Shown here: in pieces, positions 31,951 to 41,473 of the stretch
How the letters are laid out: each line of letters opens with the position of its first letter
Position numbering within the stretch: position 1 is the first letter of the stretch
Assembly (NCBI GenBank): GCA_020974905.1
Contig: CP087563.1
Location: 310,001 to 374,000 of the forward strand
DNA: 64,000 nt
Reading direction: 5' to 3'
Origin: Planctomycetes bacterium syqfu
GTDB lineage: Bacteria > Planctomycetota > Phycisphaerae > Phycisphaerales > Phycisphaeraceae
The notes under the pieces: generated by a model
Databases searched by the model: none
Told to the model about the DNA's origin: nothing
Seen by the model: only the letters and a program-made list of their open reading frames with translations
Program-made: the position numbers and the translations under genes

Positions 31951-33454
31951 TGGCTGCCACCTCATCAAACAAAGTTTTCTCGGCTGGCTGTACGACAGGT
32001 TGCGGCTGATCAGGGGCAGGTGATTCACGTCCATCGCCATTGAGACGATTAACAAGTTCGATTGTGCCATCCTCTTTGGCCTGCTTGTCGAGTTGCTTAA
32101 CGGTGCGTCCAAGCTCGTTTGCTTCGATAGTTCTGGTGGTCAATCCAAGACGTAGCTTGCGTTCAATGGCTTTGCCCTGAGCCTCCGGATCGACCCAATC
32201 AAAACCTTGGCCTTGCCATGGGATTTCATCCATGTCATCCAATAAGAAATAGTTGCCTGATTGTTCGGGATTCTGCATCGCCCAGACAAACTGAAAATCT
32301 TCCATGATCGGTTCGCAGAGCTGGGTTTTGAGCAACTCTTGATTCACCCCAAATTCACGCCGGCTTTCAATTGCGCCCATCCGGCTGCTGCTAAATGAAC
32401 CTTCGCTGTTGTCTCGTGCCACCTGGTCATAAGACAAGCCGACGCCGGCGGCATTGCGCTTGCCTTGAGTTTTGACGAACGGGTCGTAGCCGCCTCCTGG
32501 CCGTTGCGGGACAAATGGCGTCACACTCTCATCCTCACCGACATAAGCAACGCCAAGGCCATCAAGCATCAGCGGGTCAGTATCATCATCACCGCCATGA
32601 ATAATCAGCCCAATGCTTGCTTCTGCCCGTGCTGTGCGTAGTTGGGCTGCGTCATATTCGGTCATATCACGCAGCGACCGAATGATTGGCCGTAACCAAC
32701 TGATGCCATGTGTCTGGCGGGCTCGATCAGGGTCAAAGACATGGCAGACCATCTCAGCATCAATACGGATTGACTCCAAAGCCATTGGAGCGGGTCGGGC
32801 CATACCACGAATGTCGTGAGGGTGATTTCTGTAAAAGTGATAGGCAACTGCAGCACCATTCTCGTCTACTTCAATGCCGTGGCGGACTTCGTTGCCAGTA
32901 AGTGGCTCTTGAATTTTGTATTGATCAAGTTGCTCAAATTCATAGCATTGCAATACAAGTCGGCCCTTGATAATCCAGCGAACCACAAACGCCTCGCCGA
33001 CTGTTACCAGTTCAGACATAGCCCACTTTTCAATCATCAAGAGATTGCGTTTTTTCTCGATGTCGATGAGTTTGGGTTTACGTGAAAACTTTTCCCAATC
33101 TCTTTGAAATGGCTGGCCGTCGATGTTGGGTGTGATGCCCGTTCCAACGACGTTACGGCAAAACGCTTTGACAATGGATTTGGCCCAGGGATCGTCCCGA
33201 ACTAACTGACGTGCCCGGGCGTTTACGCGGATGAGATCGGAAATAATTTCGGAATCTGCCGAGGTGCTTGGCGCAATCCAGTCATTGGTAAACCGGTTTT
33301 GTTCGGCAGCACGGCTTACACTGAGCATTCTTCGACGCTGCTTAAGATTGTCACGTCGCAAACGGATATGCTCTCGTTTGAAATTCGCCTGCTCTTTCTC
33401 AAGGCGGGCTTTGGCCTCAGCAGCCAATTCAACTTGTGTTCGTCGTTTTGCCAT
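31943..33454 (-). CDS. Portal protein, lambda GpB family
   Basis: A 503-residue protein. After a basic N-terminal helix come NARARQLVRDDPWAKSIVKAF and GTGITPN, the hallmark stretch of lambda-type portals, then GEAFVVRWI, HVFDPDRARQTHGISWLRPI and the AEASIGLI segment. The portal ring is the DNA gate at one capsid vertex. Its start overlaps the gpW-like gene by one base (TAATG). Confidence 0.9.
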   Translation of the reverse strand: MAKRRTQVELAAEAKARLEKEQANFKREHIRLRRDNLKQRRRMLSVSRAAEQNRFTNDWIAPSTSADSEIISDLIRVNARARQLVRDDPWAKSIVKAFCRNVVGTGITPNIDGQPFQRDWEKFSRKPKLIDIEKKRNLLMIEKWAMSELVTVGEAFVVRWIIKGRLVLQCYEFEQLDQYKIQEPLTGNEVRHGIEVDENGAAVAYHFYRNHPHDIRGMARPAPMALESIRIDAEMVCHVFDPDRARQTHGISWLRPIIRSLRDMTEYDAAQLRTARAEASIGLIIHGGDDDTDPLMLDGLGVAYVGEDESVTPFVPQRPGGGYDPFVKTQGKRNAAGVGLSYDQVARDNSEGSFSSSRMGAIESRREFGVNQELLKTQLCEPIMEDFQFVWAMQNPEQSGNYFLLDDMDEIPWQGQGFDWVDPEAQGKAIERKLRLGLTTRTIEANELGRTVKQLDKQAKEDGTIELVNRLNGDGRESPAPDQPQPVVQPAEKTLFDEVAANA

Positions 33455-33690
33455 TAATCAGCGACTCGTTTAAATCCAATTCCTCCGAACCGAGTCCCGC
33501 GATTAAGGCGGGTCAGTTCATTGCGAATTGCTTGCTCAGCTTTTTGCAGTTCCTTTAAGCTCCGGTAGCTGACACCCTGAATTTCAGTGCTGTAGCTTGA
33601 TGCGTGCCCGTTTGTCAGCGCGTTGGTGATTGCGTTTTGAATCAATATCAAACGCGCCTCAAGCACTGCTTTTCGATCTGCTACGCTCAT
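33454..33690 (-). CDS. gpW-like head-tail joining protein
   Basis: A 78-residue helical protein, MSVADRKAVLEARLILIQNA with VSYRSLKELQKAEQAIRNEL. Size and location between terminase and portal match lambda W, which completes the head before tail joining. Confidence 0.7.
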   Translation of the reverse strand: MSVADRKAVLEARLILIQNAITNALTNGHASSYSTEIQGVSYRSLKELQKAEQAIRNELTRLNRGTRFGGIGFKRVAD

Positions 33691-33733
33691 ATGACAAAAC
33701 TACCTCTCATGTGTAGAGGGTTAAATGGTCACC

Positions 33734-33750
33734 GTTCCAACTTTTGGAAC
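33734..33750. repeat. Small inverted repeat in the late operon
   Basis: GTTCCAA-CTT-TTGGAAC is a perfect 7-bp hairpin in the 76-nt gap between the zinc-finger and gpW-like genes. A T-run follows on the plus strand only; it may be an RNA processing site or a protein site. Nothing more can be said. Confidence 0.35.
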
Positions 33751-33766
33751 ACACTGTGATTTTTTC

Positions 33767-34012
33767 TTATCCCGCCCAGGTCCCGGTTACCTTGCGAGCT
33801 TTCTTGATTTCGTCTTTGATCAGAACAATCTGGAACCCATGACTGCACTCACGGCACTTGCGATATTGCACTTGTGCCCGATGCGGCTTGCCTTCATGAC
33901 TCAATTTGACGCCTTTGCTACGGCAGGTTGCACAATTGATGGATCCGCATACCGGGCACCTTGGGGCTACAATTACATGTGGCACATTGTCATAGTCTTT
34001 TAAGATGCCCAT
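33767..34012 (-). CDS. Zinc-ribbon protein next to terminase
   Basis: An 81-residue protein starting MGILKDYDNVPHVIV, with RCPVCGS, CATCRS and YRKCRECSHGF: three Cys pairs. It resembles transcription-factor-type zinc ribbons. The start at 34,012 overlaps the terminase 3' end by 13 nt. A role in late regulation or DNA packaging is possible but unproven. Confidence 0.7.
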   Translation of the reverse strand: MGILKDYDNVPHVIVAPRCPVCGSINCATCRSKGVKLSHEGKPHRAQVQYRKCRECSHGFQIVLIKDEIKKARKVTGTWAG

Positions 34013-36084
34013 GCTCCTGTTACTCGCCGACGTTTCTTTTTGCCAGTTGACTTGTGTTGGTTCTGGCTGATTCTTAACTTGCAACCCATCATTGATGCCG
34101 CAATACATACGCCTGTTGTGCAGTCAAAAAGGTCGTTGTCGCACAATCGTGTTTCTTCCCACTCATCAACAGTCCTGCCGTTAGCAGTGACTGGATTGGG
34201 AACTTCAGATTTTGCGATGTGATCTGCATACATTGCGTGCCGATTCGACGAGTCTTTGTAAATCAACATTGATCCACTTGATCCGACTGGTGACAAAATT
34301 CTATTCCAGACAAAGGTTTTCCAGTGATTGGGGTTATGAATCACATGACGAGTCGAGCCATTGACCACCTTTACACGCCTCCAATGTTCACCGAGCGTTT
34401 CGCCTTTGCGTTTCTGGTAGTCCTCAAAGGGTTTCTTCTTGGCACCAATTGCGTCACCCTTTGCTGGCATGATGCGGGAAGCATATTCCGATCGTTTGCA
34501 AAATTCGTAAATCGTCGGCGTCTTGAACCCTTCATCGATCAGGCACATTTCAATGTCCATGTCTGCGCCATCTTCACGCTTCCATTTTCGCCCCAAAAGC
34601 TGCCTGGTCGTCAGATCTAAAGCGTTCCAAATCTGGGTCTCGAGCGGATCGTCAGGCCATGTACTGGCAAATGTCTTTTTCGAATCAGATTTTGTGTAAT
34701 AAATGCGGCCTTGTTCTGGTGTCGTGCCATATTGCACGATGCACCCATCAAACTCATCGCTGAACGCTGCGACGACGTACCAAAGCATGGTTTGCTGGAT
34801 ATCAATAAACGCTACAACATGTGAAGCCCATGACGGAACAATGCCGCGTTTTGGACCGATCGCTTTGTCCAGCACATTTTCAGTCTCAATGAGCACCGAC
34901 GCAGATAATCGCTCTGGCGGTTCATTTTGATATTCGGCAGCAAATACATCCGGACCATCATCGATCAGGGCGTTGTAAGCGTGCTGGATTGCACTGATTT
35001 CGCACGCTTCGTCAAAACAGTACTTCCATGTGACTTCACAACCGCTATCCATTTTCTTGCGGTTTTTGCGATAAAACTTGGTCGCCTCAAGCTCAGCACG
35101 CTCTTTGTCACCAGGCAGGTCTCGGTCATAATCTTTACGAATGCTTGCGTACTCATCCAGCCACATTGTTTCGTGGACATCCGACCAGGCCAAAACCATC
35201 TTGCTTCTGCTGCCCTGGAATTGATGGTTCTGCTGTGGGTCCAGCAGCCGGTGCACCAAGTCATCTTTTTCAATGATCGTGGCAGCAATGTAAACGGCAA
35301 GCTGCTTGTTATGACCGGCAAGTTTCAGGACAGTACGCTTAAGCTTTTCATCGCGCTTTTGTACCTGTCCGGGCGTTCTGGCAGACTCATCTGTCTGAGG
35401 ATCGTCGACAAAAACAAAATCCGGCCGAACTTGCCGACCGTCTGAGTGCTTATGCTTCATCCCGCGAGAACAAGCCATCAGCGATTGAGGCTTAATGCAC
35501 ACGCTGGAAGATTTCGCACCTGCGACTGTCGGCAAAACTATTTCGTCAGCCGTCCAGCCGATTCTCGTCAACTCGCCATCCAAAGTCTGTGTTGCTGCCC
35601 GCTGGTTACGCCCTTCCATTGATACAATGGGGTGGCAAATCTCCGGAAAATCCTCGTAAAGCAGTTCGTTTGTTTCAAACTCTGCCTTGATCGATTCCAG
35701 GTTTGCCTTACAAGCATCCTTGTCAGCCCCGATCAAAACCAGAAACTCACGATGCCCGTAACAGGCAGCCCAAATACACGCGTTCTCGCCAATTGTCGTT
35801 TTGGCGTAACCGCGAAACACTGCCTTGATCATTTTTCCGCCCTTGAGAATGCAATGCTGCAAACGGGCGATCATCTCTTTGTGATCTTCGCTAAACGGTT
35901 TAAGACCTGTCGAATTTGGGAAATACTTAATCAGGAATTTCAGCAGATTTTTTTCACATGCTTTTTTTCGGCGCGGATTTACAACTTTGGGCAGTGGGCC
36001 TATTTCCGCAGTAGCTTTGGACTGCTCACGAGACCGCTGGGCCATCCGCTCGCGATGTCGTTGGCCCGCGTTTTTACCAGGCAT
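34000..36084 (-). CDS. Terminase large subunit
   Basis: The 694-residue packaging motor has a degenerate Walker A (VFRGYAKTTIGE, about 89-100), Walker B PDFVFVDDPQTDE (221-233), a coupling-like motif IAATIIEKDD, and a C-terminal nuclease region with VAFIDIQQTMLWYVVAAF (first Asp) and DIEMCLIDEGFKT. This order fits phage terminase ATPase-nuclease proteins. No convincing small subunit lies next to it. Confidence 0.88.
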   Translation of the reverse strand: MPGKNAGQRHRERMAQRSREQSKATAEIGPLPKVVNPRRKKACEKNLLKFLIKYFPNSTGLKPFSEDHKEMIARLQHCILKGGKMIKAVFRGYAKTTIGENACIWAACYGHREFLVLIGADKDACKANLESIKAEFETNELLYEDFPEICHPIVSMEGRNQRAATQTLDGELTRIGWTADEIVLPTVAGAKSSSVCIKPQSLMACSRGMKHKHSDGRQVRPDFVFVDDPQTDESARTPGQVQKRDEKLKRTVLKLAGHNKQLAVYIAATIIEKDDLVHRLLDPQQNHQFQGSRSKMVLAWSDVHETMWLDEYASIRKDYDRDLPGDKERAELEATKFYRKNRKKMDSGCEVTWKYCFDEACEISAIQHAYNALIDDGPDVFAAEYQNEPPERLSASVLIETENVLDKAIGPKRGIVPSWASHVVAFIDIQQTMLWYVVAAFSDEFDGCIVQYGTTPEQGRIYYTKSDSKKTFASTWPDDPLETQIWNALDLTTRQLLGRKWKREDGADMDIEMCLIDEGFKTPTIYEFCKRSEYASRIMPAKGDAIGAKKKPFEDYQKRKGETLGEHWRRVKVVNGSTRHVIHNPNHWKTFVWNRILSPVGSSGSMLIYKDSSNRHAMYADHIAKSEVPNPVTANGRTVDEWEETRLCDNDLFDCTTGVCIAASMMGCKLRISQNQHKSTGKKKRRRVTGAWAS

Positions 36085-36092
36085 TACTTACC

Positions 36093-36347
36093 TCATCCGC
36101 AACCACAATCACCTGTTTGCGAATCTGCAAGATCGATCGACTCAATACTGCTGATCTTATAAGTTGCCATGGCCCCTAGCCCCTGATCGATCACCAGGTA
36201 GTCAGACAACTTGCCGCGGCGTGTCATGCCTTTAATGTCGATGGGCGATCCTTTGCATGTTTTTTCAGGGCAATTTTCAGTCTTGCTCAACTTGATGCAA
36301 CACAACTTGCCTTTATATGCATTCAAATCAATATCACTGGTTAACAT
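36093..36347 (-). CDS. Cys-containing small phage protein
   Basis: An 84-residue protein, MLTSDIDLNAYKGK, with LCCIKLS, CPEKTCKGS and a final GDCGCG. It might bind a metal. No family recognised. It lies 8 nt before the terminase gene. Confidence 0.6.
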   Translation of the reverse strand: MLTSDIDLNAYKGKLCCIKLSKTENCPEKTCKGSPIDIKGMTRRGKLSDYLVIDQGLGAMATYKISSIESIDLADSQTGDCGCG

Positions 36348-37825
36348 GTAATACCTCGCTCATTTACACTTGCATATCCAGTCGAAAACGTCGGGCAACT
36401 ATCCGCACCATCTGTCGCACCAGCTTGCCAAGTGTAGGCGTTATCTGTGTTGACCCTGAACGGCTGGCCAAGAGGCTTGGTGTCAAGCGCCATGCCTGCT
36501 GTGCTCGCTTTGGGTATGACAAACACCACATACTGGCCTGCGGTATCGGCGTCATAGAGCGTGCCGGTAACTTCAACGGAATCAGAGCCAGTGTTGTCGG
36601 TTATCTTGGTAAACGCTATTTTGGGTGTATGCCCGCTAAGCGGCAAAGTTGTTCCGTCAACATAAATGGTGATCGTCCTGGATTCTCCCTGGAATATCGT
36701 AATATTCCCGCCATCAAGTGTTGTTTCCACAACGATCGGGGCAATGGTGATTAGGTTGGTTTTCGAGCCAATTCTTGCCAAGGAGTCGGTTGTATTATCA
36801 AAATCGCTGGCATCAGCCGTTGCACTGTCACTGACCAGTTGTGCAATGATCGAATCATCCGCAATGTCTGTGTCAAAGTCTGCCGCAGCACTGACAAGAT
36901 GGTCTAGTCCGTAAGCCACGATTCGAGCATTAATCACCGTCGCCGCGTTCGTCCAGTCCGTCACCGTCCCAATCGTCGAGTTTGCCGCGTTGTAGCCGGT
37001 CCCGTCGTACATCAGTTCCAAGTTGTCTGCCGCAGTCGCATCCCCACTGATCTGCACCGTGTTTGCTTGAATCGGCGTTTGCAGCGTAATGGTGGTTGAC
37101 GCGCCGCCGTGCGCACCGTCTGCGAGTGTTGCCGCGTTAACCGTGCCGATCGTCACGCCAGATTGATCTGCTATCAGGTTGACAGACTCTTTTGCAGCCC
37201 AAACAGCCGTGGCAATGTCGCCTGTTGTTGGTGCAGATCCGGCTTGGTTGTCGCGGATCGCCTCAAGCGTGTCTGTGCCGCTATTCCATGTGGCACCCTT
37301 GATCTCGGTAAATGCTGCTGCCATCTGTGTGAGTGTCGGTCCGGCATAATCGGCTAGAGCCGTATCGACCTCTGCGTTGACCCCTGCCGCATTAATGTCA
37401 TTCAAATCATCAAACGTATTCTTTGTTCCCTGAACGCCTGCAACGCGGTTTGATCCATCGACTGTCGGCAGACCGCCATTTGCCGCTGCATTTGCGTTTG
37501 GCAGTGCAGTTAAACCGAGTCGCACCGCGTCAAGCACGTTGTGTGCCACAACGAAAAATTCATCGTCCGTATCGTCTGCGCCAGACGCCTCGGCGTGCAG
37601 CAGTAGTGGGCCAAGCGTGTTTTCGTCGGTTGCATTGCCCGCAACCTTGTAATAGCCATTGCCAATTTCAGACACTGTGCCTGATGGCGATGCGAAAGAT
37701 CCACCGTTTTTGCTGATGGTTACAGTTGGCGTCAAGCCAGTCTTGCCAGTCAGGTGATCTGTTGAGTCGACCATGAGAAACACCAGTGGTGTCGCGGTCT
37801 GGTTTTGTGTGATCGGGTATCCCAT
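36341..37825 (-). CDS. Phage appendage / tail-fiber-like protein
   Basis: A 494-residue protein whose N-terminus (MGYPITQNQTATPLVFLM, DHLTGKTGLTPTVTISKNGG, GNGYYKVAGNATDENTLG) is a recurrent phage module, followed by a long Ala/Thr/Asp/Asn-rich repetitive body (LTALPNANAAANGGLP, TIGTVNAATLADGAHGG) and a C-terminal beta domain. Features suggest a fibre or capsid-appendage protein. It precedes the terminase, an unusual place for fibre genes. Confidence 0.62.
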   Translation of the reverse strand: MGYPITQNQTATPLVFLMVDSTDHLTGKTGLTPTVTISKNGGSFASPSGTVSEIGNGYYKVAGNATDENTLGPLLLHAEASGADDTDDEFFVVAHNVLDAVRLGLTALPNANAAANGGLPTVDGSNRVAGVQGTKNTFDDLNDINAAGVNAEVDTALADYAGPTLTQMAAAFTEIKGATWNSGTDTLEAIRDNQAGSAPTTGDIATAVWAAKESVNLIADQSGVTIGTVNAATLADGAHGGASTTITLQTPIQANTVQISGDATAADNLELMYDGTGYNAANSTIGTVTDWTNAATVINARIVAYGLDHLVSAAADFDTDIADDSIIAQLVSDSATADASDFDNTTDSLARIGSKTNLITIAPIVVETTLDGGNITIFQGESRTITIYVDGTTLPLSGHTPKIAFTKITDNTGSDSVEVTGTLYDADTAGQYVVFVIPKASTAGMALDTKPLGQPFRVNTDNAYTWQAGATDGADSCPTFSTGYASVNERGITC

Positions 37826-38082
37826 TAAATCAACCTCATAGCCGGTTTAGCCGTTCGTGTGCCTGTGCGTGCAGTGACAGGCGTTCTTCGTTGATAATTT
37901 GATGTTAAGCTATCAAGACCCGTCATCGTCGCCGATGCCATGGAATAAGCCGCTGTGATCGTTGTTGCAGACCACGTTACATCGCCGGACAATTCAAAAT
38001 CAATGCTGTCATTTGCAGGTATGGTATAAGCCTGCAATGCAAAATCAATGCTGTCATATGATGGAACGGTATAAACTGGCAC
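37825..38082 (-). CDS. Small appendage protein
   Basis: An 85-residue protein with a short tandem repeat (VPSYDSIDFALQAYTIP and IPANDSIDFELSG) and ATTITAAYSMASATM, a motif that recurs in the LamG protein nearby. It ends in a basic tail. Probably a virion appendage piece. Confidence 0.55.
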   Translation of the reverse strand: MPVYTVPSYDSIDFALQAYTIPANDSIDFELSGDVTWSATTITAAYSMASATMTGLDSLTSNYQRRTPVTARTGTRTAKPAMRLI

Positions 38083-38528
38083 TAGCTGGGGACCGTCAAT
38101 TCAAAATCAGCATTTTGAAGCGTTGCATCATTGCCATTTGTCGCCCCGCTAATCGCCCATGCAGCAATCAGCCTTGAATCAGTGTCATCACTAACACCCT
38201 CTTTGATCAGGATAGCATGCGTTGGCGTTGCACCACTTCCAAGTGATGTCCACGTGATATCGGCAAGTGACACAACAAGTTTATTAGTGCTTTGTGTCAG
38301 TGTAACAGTAGCAGTTTTTCGCCCTGAACCGCCCCATCCGCCTGTGTATCCTGTCACGCTTATTTCAGCATCAACAGGATCGCTTGCGCCAGCTTCGTCA
38401 ACATAATCATCCGTATTTGCAGGCGTGTATGTTGAGTTGCAAATCATCACTTTTAGCGTGTCTGTGTCCAGATCGATAGTGCCGTCGTGGATTTCCTCTA
38501 CAGCGCCGAGATATAGTGTGTTTGCCAT
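38082..38528 (-). CDS. Phage virion-associated protein
   Basis: A 148-residue protein, MANTLYLGAVEEIHDGTID, with LKVMICNSTYTPANTDDY and GRKTATVTLTQSTNKLVVSLADITW and AILIKEG. This layout is common to a family of small phage virion proteins (from memory), of unknown detail. It adjoins the LamG protein gene with a 3-nt gap. Confidence 0.65.
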   Translation of the reverse strand: MANTLYLGAVEEIHDGTIDLDTDTLKVMICNSTYTPANTDDYVDEAGASDPVDAEISVTGYTGGWGGSGRKTATVTLTQSTNKLVVSLADITWTSLGSGATPTHAILIKEGVSDDTDSRLIAAWAISGATNGNDATLQNADFELTVPS

Positions 38529-38531
38529 CTT

Positions 38532-39848
38532 TTAAGTGTCCAAATAAGGCGCAGACAGAGCAGTGTATTTGGTGCCACCGCTGTCATGCTGTGTAAAAGC
38601 TGTATATGTTTTGTCAAATGGAACAACACGCGACCAGTCGCCATTCGTGTCTGTGATAGCAGTTTCAAGCGTTTCATCGGTTTGGTTTGCCAGAAATACA
38701 GAAGCACCATTAACAGGTGAACCAGACAGCGTGACTGTTCCCGAAAGTTTAAGGCCAAATCGTGCAGTGGCCATAGAGTAAGATGCTGTGATGGTGCTTG
38801 CTTGCCAAACAAGAGATTCGCTATCGTAAACTGGAGCATCCCATGCAGAAGCTGGGGCAGCTTCGATATTGACGCCAGTCTGCCAATACGCAGCAGAACG
38901 GGCAGGCCCTAATTTTACGTGACCAATTTTCCCGGAATACCACCCGCTCCCGTAACTGTCATCGCCAATGGTGAATGCTTTATTCGCGTTGGTCAGATCG
39001 TATGGACCGCCATCTGACAAGCGCGATGCCTCAAGTGCCCCGTCCAGGTATAAGTAGCAATTCGCACCATCACGGACAAAAGCAACATGATGCCAATTGC
39101 CGTCATTGACTGCGGTGGTACCAACCAAATCAGCAGCAGCGCCCGACACATCAACCGCATTGGCATTTAAAACGTTGTTGTAGATAAATATCCCGTAGTT
39201 CGCATATGGTGATGAATCATCAATCTTATAGATCAACATGTCATAGTTAGTGCTGCCTGTGGTAGCAGTGGTGTTGAACCAGCATTCCAAGCTAAATGAT
39301 GATGTTCCGGGATTCAATGAAGCGTCAGTGCCACAATCAATTTTGCCGTTGCTTCCGTTGAGTGATACCGAATCACCAAGTTGGCCTGTCGTGTTTGTGA
39401 CGCCTCCACTGACGGTGCCATGATTGGCATTGGCTGTTCGATCCAGCATCTGTGGTGATCCAGCAGTTGGATCATTCGATAAAGGCCAGTAACCCAGCAT
39501 GCTTGGATAGGTGGCGTGCTGTCCGTATGTGCTGCCAGCAGCTTCAGCAGTATCTACACCATTGGCCCACACTTTGATATAGGTTTTAGCGTTGTAATTC
39601 CACACCCCGTAAATTCGGATCGATTCAGCATTGCTGGATGCATCCAAAATCACGTCATGGGCCAGGCGTGTCGTGCCATCATCTTTCGTGACGCGCAGGT
39701 CCGCACCATCACTGCTCATCAATGCTTGTAAGGAGGCTGACAGACTGCTGATTGGTAGCACAACGTCCATCGTCTGATCTGACGTGTCGACCATCGTCTC
39801 TTTCAGACTGATGCGATCTCGGTATGTGTATCCAGTCGGGAAAGCCAT
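38532..39848 (-). CDS. LamG (concanavalin-like) domain appendage protein
   Basis: A 438-residue protein. Residues 1-125 resemble a DUF2341-like domain (YRDRISLKETMVDTS). Residues about 130-320 are a LamG fold (YWPLSNDPTAG, SVSLNGSNGKIDCG, FSLECWFNT, DGNWHHVAFVRDG, YLDGALEASRL, KIGHVKLGPA). The end has a regulatory-like beta domain (SGTVTLSGSPVNGASVFL). LamG domains bind glycans, so it probably helps the virion bind the host surface. Confidence 0.85.
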   Translation of the reverse strand: MAFPTGYTYRDRISLKETMVDTSDQTMDVVLPISSLSASLQALMSSDGADLRVTKDDGTTRLAHDVILDASSNAESIRIYGVWNYNAKTYIKVWANGVDTAEAAGSTYGQHATYPSMLGYWPLSNDPTAGSPQMLDRTANANHGTVSGGVTNTTGQLGDSVSLNGSNGKIDCGTDASLNPGTSSFSLECWFNTTATTGSTNYDMLIYKIDDSSPYANYGIFIYNNVLNANAVDVSGAAADLVGTTAVNDGNWHHVAFVRDGANCYLYLDGALEASRLSDGGPYDLTNANKAFTIGDDSYGSGWYSGKIGHVKLGPARSAAYWQTGVNIEAAPASAWDAPVYDSESLVWQASTITASYSMATARFGLKLSGTVTLSGSPVNGASVFLANQTDETLETAITDTNGDWSRVVPFDKTYTAFTQHDSGGTKYTALSAPYLDT

Positions 39849-40138
39849 TACTCTTTATCGTCCCCGCTTGTAATCAATTTCAACATGGTGTCTTGCTGAC
39901 TTTCGATACGACTGAGTTTGTCGATAATCATCTTGCTGTCGCGGACGTATGGACCTGTGCTTTCGATCATAGCTTCAACCTGTGGCCTGGTGACAATATC
40001 TTTAGGAACCATAGACTCAACTTCTGAGCGGGTGACTACATCGCGGCCCAACACCATAAATGAACCAAGGCCAGTAATGACAATACCCGCCAACAGGATG
40101 GCAATTGGACGCCAGATCTGCTGATCCTTTTCAGACAT
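39848..40138 (-). CDS. Small membrane protein with a soluble repeated tail
   Basis: A 96-residue protein with one N-terminal span (IAILLAGIVITGLGSFMVLG) and a tail with two related units (DVVTRSEVESMV and DIVTRPQVEAMI), then a coiled-coil end. Such proteins occur in phage lysis regions. Lysis role inferred from context only. Confidence 0.6.
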   Translation of the reverse strand: MSEKDQQIWRPIAILLAGIVITGLGSFMVLGRDVVTRSEVESMVPKDIVTRPQVEAMIESTGPYVRDSKMIIDKLSRIESQQDTMLKLITSGDDKE

Positions 40139-40140
40139 GG

Positions 40141-40497
40141 TCACTTTACAATCCTCGATTCGTCGCGGATCTTCTTAACCTTGGCTTTCGTCGCCTCGGA
40201 CATGTGACACCCGGCCACATCAAGGTCAACGATCTTGGGATCTTCCGCGTCTTTGCCGGTTTCGATTGCCCGCACGATCTCTTTCGTCTGGCGGTTGGCT
40301 AAACGTTGCTTGAACGCTTCCAAACCAGCCGAGAGCATGACCGCTACAACTGCGGCAAGGGCTTTGCCTGCATTACCAGCCACATCATTGGCGGTCGCTT
40401 CTGACACGCCAAACCAAGTCACTGCGGCAACGGACAACAGGTGTGTAACCGCTGCGGCAAATTTAGATTCTATCAGGGAGATCAGCTTGTCTTTCAT
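40141..40497 (-). CDS. Holin-like membrane protein
   Basis: A 118-residue protein, MKDKLISLIESKFAAAVTH, with two hydrophobic stretches (VTHLLSVAAVTWFGV and ALAAVVAVMLSAGL) and a basic, charged C-terminus. GGAG lies seven bases upstream. Size and topology fit a holin, beside two lipoprotein genes, but no endolysin is recognised nearby. Confidence 0.55.
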   Translation of the reverse strand: MKDKLISLIESKFAAAVTHLLSVAAVTWFGVSEATANDVAGNAGKALAAVVAVMLSAGLEAFKQRLANRQTKEIVRAIETGKDAEDPKIVDLDVAGCHMSEATKAKVKKIRDESRIVK

Positions 40498-40754
40498 CGG
40501 TGCTTCTCCACGAATGACGGGGGAACGATGTAGTAACCGGCCCGGAACTTCCAAAATGCTTCTATGTCGCCTTGGCTGCCGATGGGGTACTCTTTCCACT
40601 CGCCCTTTTCCATCACCATGACATGCCCCATGTCACGGCCTACCCGTTGTGGTGCCTGCTCGGTGGTGTAGATCACCTGTCGCGGCGCTTGGGATGTGCA
40701 GCCAACAAAAAAGGCGACCGTGATGGCCGCCAAGATCAATTTAATCAGTCGCAT
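40494..40754 (-). CDS. Small lipoprotein of the lysis region
   Basis: An 86-residue protein starting MRLIKLILAAITVAFFVGC: a signal peptide with lipobox FVGC. The mature part is short and soluble. It overlaps the next gene by 14 nt. Could be an outer-membrane spanin subunit (Rz1-like) but Pro content is low. Confidence 0.65.
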   Translation of the reverse strand: MRLIKLILAAITVAFFVGCTSQAPRQVIYTTEQAPQRVGRDMGHVMVMEKGEWKEYPIGSQGDIEAFWKFRAGYYIVPPSFVEKHR

Positions 40755-40935
40755 TGTCTCGCTGCTCCTTTTCCCATTGAGCAATGTTCTTGCCAAGTGT
40801 GTCCTGCATGTCCTCGTTTTCATCAGCAAAAATCGGGGTTTCGTCCTGCTTGATCTTGGCGTCTTTGGATTTGCCAACATGACCGAAAAACGCTTCGGCT
40901 ATGGCTTTGGCAATAGCGACGATCCAGGCTTTCAC
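40741..40935 (-). CDS. Small protein of the lysis region
   Basis: A 64-residue protein (GTG start that overlaps the previous stop), with an amphipathic N-terminal helix (AWIVAIAKAIAEAFFG) and a charged, Asp/Glu-rich tail. It may bind membranes. No family recognised. Confidence 0.55.
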   Translation of the reverse strand: MKAWIVAIAKAIAEAFFGHVGKSKDAKIKQDETPIFADENEDMQDTLGKNIAQWEKEQRDNATD

Positions 40936-41342
40936 TTGTCAGACTCCGGCATGTACGCCTCAATCCGGTTCAAGATGGACATTGCCAACCGCAAACCGAC
41001 TTGCACCTTGAGCTTCATGTCATCATCCAGATCGGAAGCATCGACAACCGGACCGGCTGCGACAATCGTCAACTGCACAAGGTCAATTGCGTCGTTCACA
41101 TCTGCCGCGTCACCAATGGCACCATGCAGTGCATCCAAAGCGGTGGCGACAAGTTCCAACTGCTGGGCAAGTTCATCATCGCCGTCCAAAAGCTTGGCAA
41201 TATCGCGGATATCTGCCGCACCCTGTTGAGACTCAACCTTGACGATCTGCTGCCAAGAGACGCCGGAACCATCGCCGGTCGATGCACAGCCAGCCAGCAA
41301 CGACATAGCCAGCACGATCAGAATTGCAAAGCAGTATTTCAT
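40932..41342 (-). CDS. Phage lipoprotein
   Basis: A 136-residue protein with a lipoprotein signal (MKYCFAILIVLAMSLLAGC) and a helical acidic mature part (DIRDIAKLLDGDDELAQQ, ALDALHGAIGDAADVND). It is the first gene after a terminator, so it may have its own promoter. Envelope lysis or superinfection role possible. Confidence 0.65.
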   Translation of the reverse strand: MKYCFAILIVLAMSLLAGCASTGDGSGVSWQQIVKVESQQGAADIRDIAKLLDGDDELAQQLELVATALDALHGAIGDAADVNDAIDLVQLTIVAAGPVVDASDLDDDMKLKVQVGLRLAMSILNRIEAYMPESDK

Positions 41343-41473
41343 GGGAATCTCCAGGGGTAAAGCAGTAAAAAACCGTCCAACGGCTGCCACACATGTGGCA
41401 ATGCCGCTCGCTGAAACACTCCCTCAAGTATTGATCACGGTGCGACAAGCCGAGGGACGGTTGTGAAGTGCAT

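Noticed and set aside
33734-33774. Hairpin followed by TTTTTT on the plus strand as a rightward terminator
   Set aside because: No rightward gene precedes it, and the T-run is 14 nt past the stem.
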